From positions 1 to 64,000 of the forward strand of contig NZ_JAJATX010000016.1 in assembly GCF_020866965.1 (NCBI RefSeq): a stretch of DNA of 64,000 bases, read 5' to 3'. Position numbers and translations under genes: made by a program. Each line of letters begins with the position of its first letter. Position 1 is the first letter of the stretch. Positions 28,321-40,264 of the stretch are shown in pieces. Source of the stretch: Microvirga roseola. GTDB taxonomy: Bacteria > Pseudomonadota > Alphaproteobacteria > Rhizobiales > Beijerinckiaceae. The notes beneath the pieces are model-generated. The model did no database searches, was not told the origin of the DNA, and saw only the letters and a list, made by a program, of their open reading frames with translations.

Positions 28321-29268
28321 TCACCTGTTCGGCAGGTGGCTTGCGAGCGCTTCCAGCACCGCCATACGGACGGCCACGCCCATTTCGACCTGTTCGCGGA
28401 TGAGCGACTGAGCGCCGTCGGCCACTTCGGAGGCGATCTCCACACCTCGGTTCATGGGGCCGGGATGCATGACGAGGGCATCGGGCTTGGCGAAGCCGAG
28501 CTTTTCCTGATCGAGGCCGTAGAAGCGGAAATACTCCTTCACGGAGGGAACGAAGGAGCCGTTCATGCGCTCGCGCTGGAGGCGCAGCATCATCACGATG
28601 TCCGCGTCCTTCAGTCCTTCGCGCATGTCGGTGAAGGTCGGGAAGCCGAGACGCCCAATACCGGGCGGAAGCAGGGTCGTCGGCGCGACGAGGCGCACCT
28701 GCGCGCCCATGGCGGCGAGAAGGATCATGTTGGAACGCGCCACCCGCGAATGCAGGATATCGCCGCAGATCGCGACCGTGAGTCCCTCGATGCGCCCCTT
28801 GTTGCGGCGGATCGTGAGCGCGTCGAGAAGCGCCTGGGTCGGATGCTCATGCGCGCCGTCGCCCGCATTCACGACCGAGCAATCGACCTTCTGCGCCAGG
28901 AGATGCACCGCGCCCGCCGCGTGATGACGTACGACGATGAGGTCCGGCCGCATGGCGTTGAGCGTCGCCGCCGTGTCGATCAGCGTCTCGCCCTTCTTCA
29001 CGGAGGAGGAGGCGACCGACATGTTCATCACGTCGGCCCCGAGCCGTTTGCCGGCGAGCTCGAACGAGGATTGCGTGCGGGTGGAGGGCTCGAAGAAGAG
29101 GTTGATCTGGGTCCGTCCCCGGAGAGTCGATTTCTTCTTCTCGACCTGCCGGCTCACTTCGACCTGGGCGTCGGCCAAGTCGAGGAGCGCCTGAATATCC
29201 AATGGGGAGAGCCCCTCGATTCCGAGGAGATGGCGGTGGGGAAAAGCGGATCGGGGCGCGTCTGTCAT
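28321..29268 (-). CDS. pyrB: Aspartate carbamoyltransferase catalytic subunit
   Basis: 315-aa aspartate transcarbamoylase, which joins carbamoyl phosphate and aspartate in pyrimidine synthesis. The carbamoyl-phosphate motif [12 protein letters not shown] (about 58-69), the HPTQALLD loop and HPGPMNRG near the C-terminus are all present. No regulatory pyrI is nearby; with an inactive dihydroorotase-like partner downstream, the enzyme is probably of the PyrB/PyrC' class. Full length, first gene of the cluster. Confidence 0.96.
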   Translation of the reverse strand: MTDAPRSAFPHRHLLGIEGLSPLDIQALLDLADAQVEVSRQVEKKKSTLRGRTQINLFFEPSTRTQSSFELAGKRLGADVMNMSVASSSVKKGETLIDTAATLNAMRPDLIVVRHHAAGAVHLLAQKVDCSVVNAGDGAHEHPTQALLDALTIRRNKGRIEGLTVAICGDILHSRVARSNMILLAAMGAQVRLVAPTTLLPPGIGRLGFPTFTDMREGLKDADIVMMLRLQRERMNGSFVPSVKEYFRFYGLDQEKLGFAKPDALVMHPGPMNRGVEIASEVADGAQSLIREQVEMGVAVRMAVLEALASHLPNR

Positions 29269-29377
29269 CTTAAAGCGATGGCTATAGGCGGTCTTTCAGG
29301 GAGCGGCAAGCGGGCTCTCTTCGCAACGGGCTCCGGCGGTCTAGAATAATAAGGACTGTGCTCCCGGACCGATTGTC

Positions 29378-31024
29378 ATGCCCCCGTTCGACACCCACGA
29401 GATCTTCAACCAGACCCCGCCCTTCGGCGACGTGAATCTCGTCGCAGGCGACCGGCCGCTGCTCGATGCGCTCGAGGCCAACGGGGTCGAGCCGGAGGCC
29501 GAGGGGCTGATCGGGTTCGGCGCGGCCTGGGGCAGCGCGGAGCGCCTCGACCTCGGCAGGCTCGCCAATGAGAACCCGCCGAAGCTGCGCACGCATGACG
29601 CGCGGGGCTACCGGATCGATGCGGTGGAGTTTCACCCGGGCTATCATGCGCTGATGCGGGCCAGCATGGCGGACCGGCTCCACTCCTCGACCTGGGATGC
29701 CTCCGAACCCGGCCGCCTGACAAGCCGAGGCCATGTGGCCCGGGCGGCGCGGATCTATACGGTGGCGGGCGTTGAGAGCGGCCATGTCTGTCCCATCACC
29801 ATGACCCACGCCTCTGTGGGGGCCCTGGCATCCGCCCCGGAGCGGCTGAAGGAGTGGCTGCCGAGGATCCTCTCACGGACTTACGATTCGCGCTTCATCC
29901 CCTTCTGGGAGAAATCTGCCGTCACCCTCGGGATGGGGATGACCGAGAAGCAGGGCGGAACGGATGTGCGCGCCAATACGACCCGGGCGGAAGGCACGGT
30001 CGGAGATGAATATGCCCTGACCGGACACAAATGGTTCATGTCCGCACCCATGTGCGATGCCTTTCTGGTGCTCGCGCAGGCACCCGGCGGGCTGACCTGC
30101 TTCCTCGTGCCTCGCTTCAGGCCGGACGGATCGCTCAACGCCCTTCGCCTGCAGCGTCTGAAGGACAAGCTCGGCAATCGCTCGAATGCCTCGTCCGAGG
30201 TCGAATTCGACCGGGCCTTCGCGTGGCGCATCGGCGAGGAAGGCCGGGGCGTGCGCACCATCATCGAGATGGTGCAGCTGACCCGCCTCGACTGCGCCGT
30301 GGCTTCCGCCGGGCTCGTGCGGATGGGGCTGGCGCTCGCGTTCCATCACGTCCGCCACCGCAGCGTGTTCCAGAAGAGGCTGATCGATCAGCCCGCCATG
30401 CGGATGGTGCTGGCGGACCTCGCCCTTGAGAACGAGGCCATGACGGCTCTGGCCCTGCGGACGGCCGGGAGCTTCGACCGCGCCGGCGAGGACGGGCGCG
30501 AGGCAGCCTTCGCCCGGATCGTGACGCCCGCGGCCAAGTTCGGCATCTGCAAGGCCGCCCCCCGCCTTCTCTACGAGGCCATGGAATGCCTGGGCGGCAA
30601 TGGCTATGTGGAGGAAAGCCCTCTGCCCCGGCTCTACCGGGAGGCTCCGGTCAACGCGATCTGGGAGGGCTCGGGCAACGTGATCGCCCTCGACATCCTC
30701 CGCGCCGCGGGCCGGGAACCGGAGGTGGCGGCCTCCGTTCTCGAACGTTTCACGGCGGAAGCGGGCGGACTTCCGGGAGCCACGGACGCGGCCCGGGATA
30801 TCGCCCTGGCGCTCCGCTCGCCCGAGGCGGCAAGCAAGGCAAGATTCATCGCCGACCGGCTCTTCACCCTTGCCGCCGCCGCGGCGCTGTCCCGTTCCGC
30901 GCCCCCTGAAATCAGCGAAGCCTACGCCCTCACCCGCCTCGCATCGCCTGCCCGGATGATCGGCGCGAATGATCCGGGGGCAGCCCTCAAACCCTTGCTG
31001 GACAGGGGTTTCGCCACCATATGA
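29378..31024 (+). CDS. AidB-like acyl-CoA dehydrogenase
   Basis: 548-aa flavoprotein of the AidB subgroup, longer than ordinary acyl-CoA dehydrogenases (about 380 aa). It opens with TPPFGDVNLVAGDRPL, as AidB does. The FAD/substrate region GMGMTEKQGGTDVRAN, the glutamine-rich KRLIDQPAM helix and CLGGNGYVEE are conserved. In E. coli AidB belongs to the adaptive response to alkylation and binds DNA; here the role is inferred. Divergent from pyrB. Confidence 0.9.
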   Translation: MPPFDTHEIFNQTPPFGDVNLVAGDRPLLDALEANGVEPEAEGLIGFGAAWGSAERLDLGRLANENPPKLRTHDARGYRIDAVEFHPGYHALMRASMADRLHSSTWDASEPGRLTSRGHVARAARIYTVAGVESGHVCPITMTHASVGALASAPERLKEWLPRILSRTYDSRFIPFWEKSAVTLGMGMTEKQGGTDVRANTTRAEGTVGDEYALTGHKWFMSAPMCDAFLVLAQAPGGLTCFLVPRFRPDGSLNALRLQRLKDKLGNRSNASSEVEFDRAFAWRIGEEGRGVRTIIEMVQLTRLDCAVASAGLVRMGLALAFHHVRHRSVFQKRLIDQPAMRMVLADLALENEAMTALALRTAGSFDRAGEDGREAAFARIVTPAAKFGICKAAPRLLYEAMECLGGNGYVEESPLPRLYREAPVNAIWEGSGNVIALDILRAAGREPEVAASVLERFTAEAGGLPGATDAARDIALALRSPEAASKARFIADRLFTLAAAAALSRSAPPEISEAYALTRLASPARMIGANDPGAALKPLLDRGFATI

Positions 31025-31161
31025 CACTGGCGCGAACAAGTTCGATTTGACTTGTCCGCAATCATCAACCACTTATCCCGCCCCACGGCTGCTCCCCTCG
31101 GCAGGTATTCCCTGCCTGTGCAGCGGGGCATCCGTTCTCGGCCATTTACGGGAAATCGTCC

Positions 31162-33852
31162 ATGAAAGTCCTCGTCGTCGAGTCGCCTGCAAAGGCCAAG
31201 ACGATCAACAAGTATCTCGGCAAGGATTACGAGGTCCTGGCCTCCTTTGGGCATATCCGCGATCTGCCCGCCAAGGACGGCTCGGTCGACCCCGAGGCCG
31301 ATTTCCGCATGATCTGGACGCTCGAGGACAGGGGCTCGAAGCGGGTCTCCGAGATCGCCAAGGCGATCAAGGGTGCCGAGAAGCTCATCCTCGCCACCGA
31401 CCCGGATCGCGAAGGCGAGGCGATTTCCTGGCACGTGATCGAGGCCCTGCGTGAGAAGCGTGCGCTGAAGGACCTGCCCGTCGAGCGCGTGACCTTCAAT
31501 GCCATCACCAAGGATGCCGTGCAGGCGGCGCTTCGCCAGCCGCGCCAGATCGACCAGGCGCTGGTGGATGCCTACCTCGCCCGCCGCGCTCTCGACTATC
31601 TCGTCGGCTTCACCCTCTCCCCCGTGCTCTGGCGCAAGCTGCCCGGGGCGCGCTCGGCCGGCCGCGTACAATCTGTGGCGCTTCGCCTCGTCTGCGACCG
31701 CGAACTGGAGATCGAGACCTTCAAGCCCAGGGAATACTGGTCGCTTATCGCCACGCTCGCCACGAAGGATGGCGGCGTGTTCGACGCGCGCCTCGTCGGC
31801 GCGGATGGCAAGAAGATCCAGCGCCTCGACATCGGCAACGGAGCAGACGCCGAAGCCTTCAAGAAGGACCTGGAGCTTGCGACCTTCTCGGTGGCGAACA
31901 TCGAGGCCAAGCCCGCCAAGCGCCACCCCTACCCGCCCTTCACCACCTCGACCCTGCAGCAGGAGGCCTCGCGCAAGCTGGGGCTCGCACCTGCCCAGAC
32001 CATGCGCATCGCGCAGCGGCTTTACGAGGGCGTCGATATCGGCGGCGAGACGGTCGGCCTCATCACCTACATGCGTACCGACGGCGTCGACATGGCCCCG
32101 GAGGCGGTACAGGCCGCCCGCCGGGTGATCGGCAAGGAATACGGCGACCGCTACGTGCCGGGCGTGCCGCGCAAGTACACGACCAAGGCCAAGAACGCCC
32201 AGGAGGCCCACGAGGCCGTCCGCCCGACGGACATGAGCCGCCTGCCGAAATACGTGGCGAAGTATCTCGAGCCCGAGCAGGCCCGGCTCTATGACCTCAT
32301 CTGGACCCGCACTATCGCGAGCCAGATGGAATCGGCGGAGCTGGAGCGCACCACCGCAGACATCACGGCCCAGGTGGGTCCGCGCAAGCTCGACCTGCGC
32401 GCCACCGGCCAAGTTGTCAAGTTCGACGGCTTCCTCACGCTCTACAACGAGAGCAAGGACGACGAGGGGGACGAGGACGAGGGCCGCCTGCCGCCCATGA
32501 AGGCGGGCGATTCCCTGGAGCGCCGCCGCATCAATGCGACCCAGCACTTTACCGAGCCGCCGCCGCGCTATTCGGAAGCCTCGCTGGTCAAGCGCATGGA
32601 GGAACTCGGCATCGGGCGCCCCTCCACCTATGCCGCCGTGCTCCAGACCCTGCGCGACCGCGAATACGTGAAGATCGAGAAGAAAAGGCTTGTCCCCGAG
32701 GACAAGGGCCGGATCGTCACCGCCTTCCTGGAGAGCTTCTTCCGCCGCTATGTGGAATACGATTTCACGGCGGATCTGGAGGAGCAGCTCGATCGGGTCT
32801 CGAACAACGAGATCGACTGGAAGCAGGTCATGCGCGAGTTCTGGCAGGACTTCTCCACCGCCATCGGCGAGACGAAGGAACTGCGCACGACGGAAGTGCT
32901 GGACGCGCTGAACGAACTGCTGGGCCCCCACATCTTCCCGGACAAGGGCGACGGGTCCAACCCGCGCACGTGCCCGAGCTGCGGCAGCGGCCAGCTCTCG
33001 CTCAAGCTCGGCAAGTTCGGTTCCTTCATCGGCTGCTCGAACTACCCCGAGTGCAAGTACACCCGCCAGCTTGCTGCCAGCGGTGTCGAGGGCGACGGCG
33101 AGGGCTCGACGGAGAACGGCGGCCAGCCTGGCGTGAAGGTGCTGGGCGAGGATCCTGACACCGGACAGCAGGTGACGCTCCGGGACGGCCGTTTCGGCCC
33201 CTTCGTGCAGCTCGGGGAAGGCGAGAAGCCCAAGCGCTCCTCCCTGCCGAAGGGTATGTCGCCTGCCCAAGTCGATCTCGAGAAGGCCCTGAAGCTCCTG
33301 TCGCTGCCGCGGCAGGTCGCAACCCATCCCGAAACGGGCGAGCCTATCCTCGCGAGCATCGGGCGCTACGGCCCCTACGTCCAGCACGGCAAGACCTACG
33401 CCAACCTGGGTGCAGGCGACGACGTGCTGGAGATCGGCGCAAACCGGGCCATCGATCTCATCGTGACGAAGGAAAGCGGCGGAGGCGGCGCGCGCCGTGG
33501 CGCGGCCGATCCGGGACGCCCGCTGGGCGAGGATCCGGATTCGGGCAAGCCCATCGTGGTGAAGGCCGGGCGCTTCGGCCCCTACGTGACCGATGGCGAG
33601 ATCAACGCCACCCTGCCGAAGACTGTGTCGCAGGAGGCGGTGACGCTGGAGGAGGCTCTCGCGCTCCTCAACGCGCGCCGCGCTGCCGGTCCCTCCAAGA
33701 AGTCCGCCCGGGGCCGCAAGGCTTCTGCGAAGAAGGCAGCGGCGAAGGCTCCGGCCAAGAAGGCCGCTTCCAAGAAGGCGCCAGCCAAGAAGGCCCCTGC
33801 GAAGAAAGCTTCCACGGCAAAGAAGGCTGCCAAGAAAGCATCAGCCGGTTGA
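31162..33852 (+). CDS. topA: DNA topoisomerase I
   Basis: 896-aa type IA topoisomerase that relaxes negative supercoils. The Toprim domain has VVESPAKAKTI near the N-terminus and DPDREGEAISWH. The active-site tyrosine is in LITYMRTDG (about Y303). One four-cysteine zinc ribbon (CPSCGS to CSNYPEC) lies at about residue 600, followed by topoisomerase C-terminal repeats (RFGPFVQ, RYGPYVQ, RFGPYVT). The last 60 residues are an alanine/lysine-rich tail of AKK-type repeats, like histone H1, probably for DNA binding. Confidence 0.96.
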   Translation: MKVLVVESPAKAKTINKYLGKDYEVLASFGHIRDLPAKDGSVDPEADFRMIWTLEDRGSKRVSEIAKAIKGAEKLILATDPDREGEAISWHVIEALREKRALKDLPVERVTFNAITKDAVQAALRQPRQIDQALVDAYLARRALDYLVGFTLSPVLWRKLPGARSAGRVQSVALRLVCDRELEIETFKPREYWSLIATLATKDGGVFDARLVGADGKKIQRLDIGNGADAEAFKKDLELATFSVANIEAKPAKRHPYPPFTTSTLQQEASRKLGLAPAQTMRIAQRLYEGVDIGGETVGLITYMRTDGVDMAPEAVQAARRVIGKEYGDRYVPGVPRKYTTKAKNAQEAHEAVRPTDMSRLPKYVAKYLEPEQARLYDLIWTRTIASQMESAELERTTADITAQVGPRKLDLRATGQVVKFDGFLTLYNESKDDEGDEDEGRLPPMKAGDSLERRRINATQHFTEPPPRYSEASLVKRMEELGIGRPSTYAAVLQTLRDREYVKIEKKRLVPEDKGRIVTAFLESFFRRYVEYDFTADLEEQLDRVSNNEIDWKQVMREFWQDFSTAIGETKELRTTEVLDALNELLGPHIFPDKGDGSNPRTCPSCGSGQLSLKLGKFGSFIGCSNYPECKYTRQLAASGVEGDGEGSTENGGQPGVKVLGEDPDTGQQVTLRDGRFGPFVQLGEGEKPKRSSLPKGMSPAQVDLEKALKLLSLPRQVATHPETGEPILASIGRYGPYVQHGKTYANLGAGDDVLEIGANRAIDLIVTKESGGGGARRGAADPGRPLGEDPDSGKPIVVKAGRFGPYVTDGEINATLPKTVSQEAVTLEEALALLNARRAAGPSKKSARGRKASAKKAAAKAPAKKAASKKAPAKKAPAKKASTAKKAAKKASAG

Positions 33853-33868
33853 GCAGGGCTCAACCGGC
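33844..33868. terminator. Perfect hairpin over the topA stop codon
   Basis: An 11-bp perfect inverted repeat (GCCGGTTGAGC at 33844-33854, GCTCAACCGGC at 33858-33868) with a 3-nt loop that includes the topA stop codon. There is no real T tract after it, so termination is likely but not certain. Confidence 0.55.
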
Positions 33869-33901
33869 CTTAAAAACTTCCAAAGCCTCACATCCGGTGA
33901 G

Positions 33902-34090
33902 CTAGAAGGCCAGCCAAAGCCCCAGGGCAGCGGTCACGGCCATGGACAGCCAGAGGATGTTCGACCCAAAGGTGCTTTTGACGGCGGGAGCGGTATCCGG
34001 TTCGTCGAAGGCGAAGGCCTCGCCCGCGTGGCGCGCGGCACGGTCCAGATGGAGCTTCTTTGCTGGTTGCAAGGTCGTGCGCGTCGTCAT
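33902..34090 (-). CDS. Small single-pass membrane protein
   Basis: 62-aa protein with a soluble, charged N-terminus and one C-terminal transmembrane segment (ILWLSMAVTAALGLWLAF), a tail-anchored layout. Start ATG 34088-34090 (MTTRTTLQ). No family recognised. It converges on topA with a gap of 50 bp. Confidence 0.6.
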   Translation of the reverse strand: MTTRTTLQPAKKLHLDRAARHAGEAFAFDEPDTAPAVKSTFGSNILWLSMAVTAALGLWLAF

Positions 34091-34229
34091 CGTCAGCCCG
34101 TCTCCCATTAAGCCGCAAGCTTAACTTCCCAACGTGAATAGGAACTAAACGGTTCCAGCCCCCCCTACGAAAGACGATATTTAGGAGATTAGTCTTTCGG
34201 CGATATGCGCCCGCCGGCGTTAGTCCCGC

Positions 34230-34865
34230 ATGAACCCAGCGCATTCTCGAAAATGGGCCCGCCGTTCGGGCGACCTCCTTCTGGCGGCCGTCGTCATCAC
34301 CGCTTGCGGCGTCCTGAACCGGGTTGCGGGCGGCGGATTGCCCTATGTCACCGAGCTTCCCGGCCGGGCAATGATCTATGCCAGCTTTGCGGTCTTTCTG
34401 GTCAGCATCCTGTCCCTCTCGTGGTGGCGCTGGCCCACATGGAGGATTCCGCTCTGGATTGCGGTCTCCTACGCCATATGGCGAACTTTCGAATGGGGAA
34501 TGGTCTTCGATCTCGGCAACCTGCCGGACGAGGAGCCGCGCTCGCCCTTCGGCCGGCTGTTCTTCATTACCGGTGATGACTACGCCGATCTGTGGATCCG
34601 GATGGTGGTGGGGCTGCTGCCCGGAGCCGTTCTGAGCCTCTGGCTCCTGCGCCACGGGCTGCTGCGCGCCCGCCTCCGCACCCTGCTCGTCATCTGGCTG
34701 GGCCTCGGAACGGCCATCTGGCTGGCCTATGTCGCCGCCTGGGAGTTGCAGGAGATTTTTCCCGTTCCCCTCGCCGAACTGATCACCGGCGCGGTCTGGG
34801 GGCTTGCCATCGTCTCGGCCCCCAACCTTCGGCCGAAACCTCTGGCGCCGCTTCGTTCCGATTGA
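34230..34865 (+). CDS. Hypothetical membrane protein
   Basis: 211-aa integral membrane protein with five or six hydrophobic segments (about residues 15-32, 45-65, 72-90, 122-140, 150-168, 180-198). No recognised family. Start ATG 34230. The neighbours (topA upstream, parE downstream) give no hint of function. Confidence 0.7.
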   Translation: MNPAHSRKWARRSGDLLLAAVVITACGVLNRVAGGGLPYVTELPGRAMIYASFAVFLVSILSLSWWRWPTWRIPLWIAVSYAIWRTFEWGMVFDLGNLPDEEPRSPFGRLFFITGDDYADLWIRMVVGLLPGAVLSLWLLRHGLLRARLRTLLVIWLGLGTAIWLAYVAAWELQEIFPVPLAELITGAVWGLAIVSAPNLRPKPLAPLRSD

Positions 34866-35037
34866 TTCACCTTTCCCGGTCAGGATGAGGGTGTGGCGGC
34901 AGGAGGGCTTCCCAGGAGCGATTTTTTGTGGCCTTTGACCTCGAACACTTCTTTCCGTTTCCGTTTTGTTCACGTATAAAAACGGTATGGGATATAAAGT
35001 ACAGCAACGCGAATCATCACGACGGACCAAGGTCCCA

Positions 35038-37104
<2,067 letters not shown>

Positions 37105-37109
37105 GACGT

Positions 37110-37147
37110 GGAAGAAGGCGGCATGGAAACTCCTGCCGCCTTCTTCC
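37110..37147. terminator. Strong hairpin after parE
   Basis: A 14-bp perfect inverted repeat (37110-37123 with 37134-37147) starts just after the parE stop codon. It lacks a T tract on the plus side. It may stabilise the 3' end of the mRNA or terminate weakly. Confidence 0.6.
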
Positions 37148-37301
37148 GATGCCCGCCCAACCCATTTGTCTTTGAATTCAATAGCTTACGAGCCTGCCTA
37201 AAAAAATCGAAAAATTTTCTGATTTTTTCTGGAACCTTCCTTGATCCCGCTCGTTGACAAGGCATCACCGGTCCATTCTGCCCCCACGGGCCGGTCCCTC
37301 A

Positions 37302-37329
37302 AAGGCTCCCGGAAGGGGGCCTTTTTTTT
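37302..37329 (+). terminator. Strong intrinsic terminator between parE and rnr
   Basis: A 9-bp stem (37302-37310 with 37315-37323, one G-U pair) closed by a GGAA tetraloop and followed by eight T (37322-37329). It points right, about 130 bp before rnr. A TTGACA box lies at 37254-37259, but no clear -10 follows. It could terminate parE, end a short RNA or act as an rnr leader attenuator. Confidence 0.85.
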
Positions 37330-37462
37330 GCCTTGCGCAGTTCGTGCAAGGGCGCATGGATCCCTCGCCCCGCCCATGCGTCATCAGAAGGTGAGCGGCC
37401 CGGACTAGCCGCGGCCAAGCTTGCATGCGACAAGGCGTGACACATTCGACAGGCATTCTCTC

Positions 37463-39778
37463 TTGGCCAAACGCTCTAAAGACCCAGCCGCCGCCCTTCC
37501 CTCGCGCGAGGAGGTCGTTGCCTTCATCGCCAATGCACAGGGCAAGGTCGGCAAGCGCGAGATCGCGCAGGCCTTCCACATCAAGGGCAGCGATCGGATC
37601 TGGCTCAAGCAGCTGCTGAAGGACCTCGAGATCGAGGGCGTCCTCGACCGCCGGGGCAAGACGATGCACAAGGCGGGCCAGTTGCCCCCCGTCGTGCTGG
37701 CCGACATCGTCAAGCGCGACCGGGATGGCGAACTCATCGCCGTGCCCACCGAGTGGGACGAGGAAGAGCACGGCTCCATTCCCACCATCATCATCATGCC
37801 GTCCCGCAAGCCGCGCCCCGGCATGCCGACGGCGGGTGTCGGCGACCGGGCGCTGCTTCGGGTCGACCCATTAAAGGAAGGCGACATCCATCGCTACGCG
37901 GGCCGGGTGACGAAGATCATCGCCAAGAAACCGGCGCAGGTTCTCGGCATCTTTCGTGCCCTGCCCGAAGGCGGCGGTCGGCTCGTGCCCACCGACAAGA
38001 AGGCCCGGGACCAGGAGCTCCAGATCAGGCCCGGCGACGAGGCCGGAGCCCAGGATGGCGATCTCGTCGCCACCTCGGTCACGAAGCACGGCCGCTTCGG
38101 CCTGCCGACGGCCAAGGTCGTGGAGCGCCTGGGGTCGGTGAAGTCGGAGAAGGCCGTCAGCCTCATCGCGATCTACGCTCACAACATCCCGAACGAGTTC
38201 CCGAAGGCGGTGCTGGACGAGGCCGAGAGCGTGAAGCCGGTTTCCATGGCCGACCGCGAGGATTGGCGGGATCTTCCCCTCGTCACCATGGACCCGCCCG
38301 ACGCCAAGGACCACGACGACGCCGTCCATGCGGTCCCTGACGACGACCCGAAGAACGAGGGCGGCTTCATCGTCACGGTCGCCATTGCCGACGTGGCGGC
38401 CTATGTGCGCCCGGGATCGGCGATGGACAGGGAGGCACTGGAGCGCGGGAATTCCGTGTATTTCCCGGACCGCGTGGTGCCCATGCTGCCGGAGCGGATC
38501 TCGAACGACCTCTGCTCCTTAAGACCGCGTGAGGACCGCCCTGCCCTGGCAGTCCGGATGGTGATCGGCGCAGACGGCCGCAAGAAGAGCCATACGTTCC
38601 ACTGGGTAATAATGCGCTCGGCCGAGAAGCTCTCCTACAGCCAAGCACAAGCCGCCATCGACGGACGGCCGGACGAGACCACAAAACCGATCCTCGAGCC
38701 GATCCTGAAGCCGCTCTGGGCAGCCTGTGCCGCAGTCAGCAATGCGCGCGACGTCCGCGAACCGCTCTTCCTCGATCTCCCCGAACGCAAGATCGTGCTC
38801 AAGCCCGACGGGACGGTGGACCGGGTCTTCGTGCCCGAGCGGCTGGAAGCCCACAGGCTCATCGAGGAGTTCATGATCCTCGCCAATGTCGCTGCGGCCG
38901 AGAGCCTGGAAAAGGCTGAATCCGAGCTGATCTACCGGGTCCACGACGAGCCGTCGCTCGAGAAGATGCGGGCCTTGAGCGAAGTGCTGGCCTCCATCGG
39001 CCTGAAGCTCCCCGCACAGGGAGCCCTGAAACCTGAGCTCTTCAACCGGATCCTGCGTAGCGTCGAGGGCTCGGAGCACCAGCTCTTCATCAACGAGGTC
39101 GTGCTTCGCTCCCAATCCCAGGCCGAATACTCGGCGGAGAACTATGGCCATTTCGGTCTGAACCTGCGCCGCTATGCTCACTTCACCTCCCCCATCCGCC
39201 GTTACGCCGATCTCGTCGTGCACCGGGCGCTGATTACGGCGCTGAAGCTCGGCAAGGACGGCCTTCCGCCCGACACCACCCGCGCGGATCTGATCGAGGT
39301 CAGCGCCCGTATCTCGGCCGCCGAGCGACGGGCCATGGCGGCAGAGCGTGAGACAATCGACCGCCTGATCGCCCACTTCCTCGCCGACCGGATCGGGGCC
39401 ACATTCGAGGGGCAGATCTCGGGCGTGTCGAAGGCGGGTCTCTTCATCAAGCTGATCGAGACCGGGGCGGACGGCTTCGTGCCGGCCTCCACCATCGGAG
39501 ACGATTATTATCGCTACGACGAGCGCACCCATTCCATGCAGGGCGAGCGCACGGGCGAGACGTACCGTCTCGGCGATAGGGTCGAGGTCAGGCTGGTCGA
39601 GGCTGCCCCCGTCGCAGGTGCGCTGCGCTTCGAGCTGCTGACGAAGGGCCGCTTCACAGGCAGTCCCTCCGGCTCCAAGAAAGGATCCCAGAAGATGCGC
39701 GGCGGACAGAAGACGGCGGACAGAAGCCGCCGCACTTCGGTGAAAGTGAAGGCCAGGCGGCAGAGCCACGGCCGGTAA
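37463..39778 (+). CDS. rnr: Ribonuclease R
   Basis: 771-aa RNB-family 3'-5' exoribonuclease that degrades structured RNA. A winged-helix region (REIAQAFHIKG) and cold-shock domains precede the catalytic RNB domain, with the metal-binding aspartates in DPPDAKDHDDAVH and the YAHFTSPIRRYADLVVHR motif. An S1 domain (FEGQISGVSKAGLFIKL) and a basic C-terminal tail follow. There is no ATG at the start; I use TTG 37463, directly before AKRSKDPAA. TTG 37421 is an alternative. A strong terminator lies upstream. Confidence 0.93.
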   Translation: MAKRSKDPAAALPSREEVVAFIANAQGKVGKREIAQAFHIKGSDRIWLKQLLKDLEIEGVLDRRGKTMHKAGQLPPVVLADIVKRDRDGELIAVPTEWDEEEHGSIPTIIIMPSRKPRPGMPTAGVGDRALLRVDPLKEGDIHRYAGRVTKIIAKKPAQVLGIFRALPEGGGRLVPTDKKARDQELQIRPGDEAGAQDGDLVATSVTKHGRFGLPTAKVVERLGSVKSEKAVSLIAIYAHNIPNEFPKAVLDEAESVKPVSMADREDWRDLPLVTMDPPDAKDHDDAVHAVPDDDPKNEGGFIVTVAIADVAAYVRPGSAMDREALERGNSVYFPDRVVPMLPERISNDLCSLRPREDRPALAVRMVIGADGRKKSHTFHWVIMRSAEKLSYSQAQAAIDGRPDETTKPILEPILKPLWAACAAVSNARDVREPLFLDLPERKIVLKPDGTVDRVFVPERLEAHRLIEEFMILANVAAAESLEKAESELIYRVHDEPSLEKMRALSEVLASIGLKLPAQGALKPELFNRILRSVEGSEHQLFINEVVLRSQSQAEYSAENYGHFGLNLRRYAHFTSPIRRYADLVVHRALITALKLGKDGLPPDTTRADLIEVSARISAAERRAMAAERETIDRLIAHFLADRIGATFEGQISGVSKAGLFIKLIETGADGFVPASTIGDDYYRYDERTHSMQGERTGETYRLGDRVEVRLVEAAPVAGALRFELLTKGRFTGSPSGSKKGSQKMRGGQKTADRSRRTSVKVKARRQSHGR

Positions 39779-39787
39779 GGAACGACG

Positions 39788-40264
39788 ATGCCTCAGACCC
39801 GTGAAACGACCTCTGGCGACGTGAAGGCCATCCCCGCCATGCGGCGAGGGTTGGCCGGCCACTGCCCTGCCTGCAGCCGGGGTCGCCTCTTCGGACGTTT
39901 TCTCAAGGTGGTAGACCAGTGCGATTCCTGCGGCACCGAGTTCCACCACCACCGGGCCGACGATCTTCCGCCCTACCTCGTCATCTTCATTGTCGGCCAC
40001 CTGATCGGCTACGGAATCCTGGTGACCGAGACGAGATTCGAGATGCCCATGTGGGCGCATCTCGCGATCTGGCCGACCTTGACGCTGATCCTATGTCTTC
40101 TCCTGCTCCAGCCCGTCAAAGGCGCTGTCGTGGGGCTCCAATACGCGCTAGGTATGCACGGGTTCGAAGCAGCCCGAGCCAAAAAGAACGCCGACGAGGA
40201 CAACGCACGTGACGGATATCGAGACCTTGGCGAGGATGGATCGCCTCGTTTCCGCAGAGTCTAA
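39788..40264 (+). CDS. DUF983 family protein
   Basis: 158-aa protein. The N-terminus holds two CxxC pairs (CPAC at about 26-29; CDSC at about 45-48), forming a zinc ribbon, followed by two transmembrane segments (about 62-80 and 90-110). This is the standard DUF983 layout; function unknown, inner membrane. It starts 10 bp after rnr, and the NUDIX gene starts inside its 3' end (56-bp overlap), so rnr, DUF983 and NUDIX form one operon. Confidence 0.88.
   Translation: MPQTRETTSGDVKAIPAMRRGLAGHCPACSRGRLFGRFLKVVDQCDSCGTEFHHHRADDLPPYLVIFIVGHLIGYGILVTETRFEMPMWAHLAIWPTLTLILCLLLLQPVKGAVVGLQYALGMHGFEAARAKKNADEDNARDGYRDLGEDGSPRFRRV

Noticed and set aside
30922-33387. 821-codon open frame antisense to topA
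   Set aside because: Produced by the high GC content of topA; it spans the aidB-topA boundary and lacks any domain.
33713-33849. Repetitive AAG/GCC DNA at the end of topA as a possible repeat array
   Set aside because: It encodes the Ala/Lys-rich tail of the protein; the repetition is at codon level, not a CRISPR or DNA repeat element.
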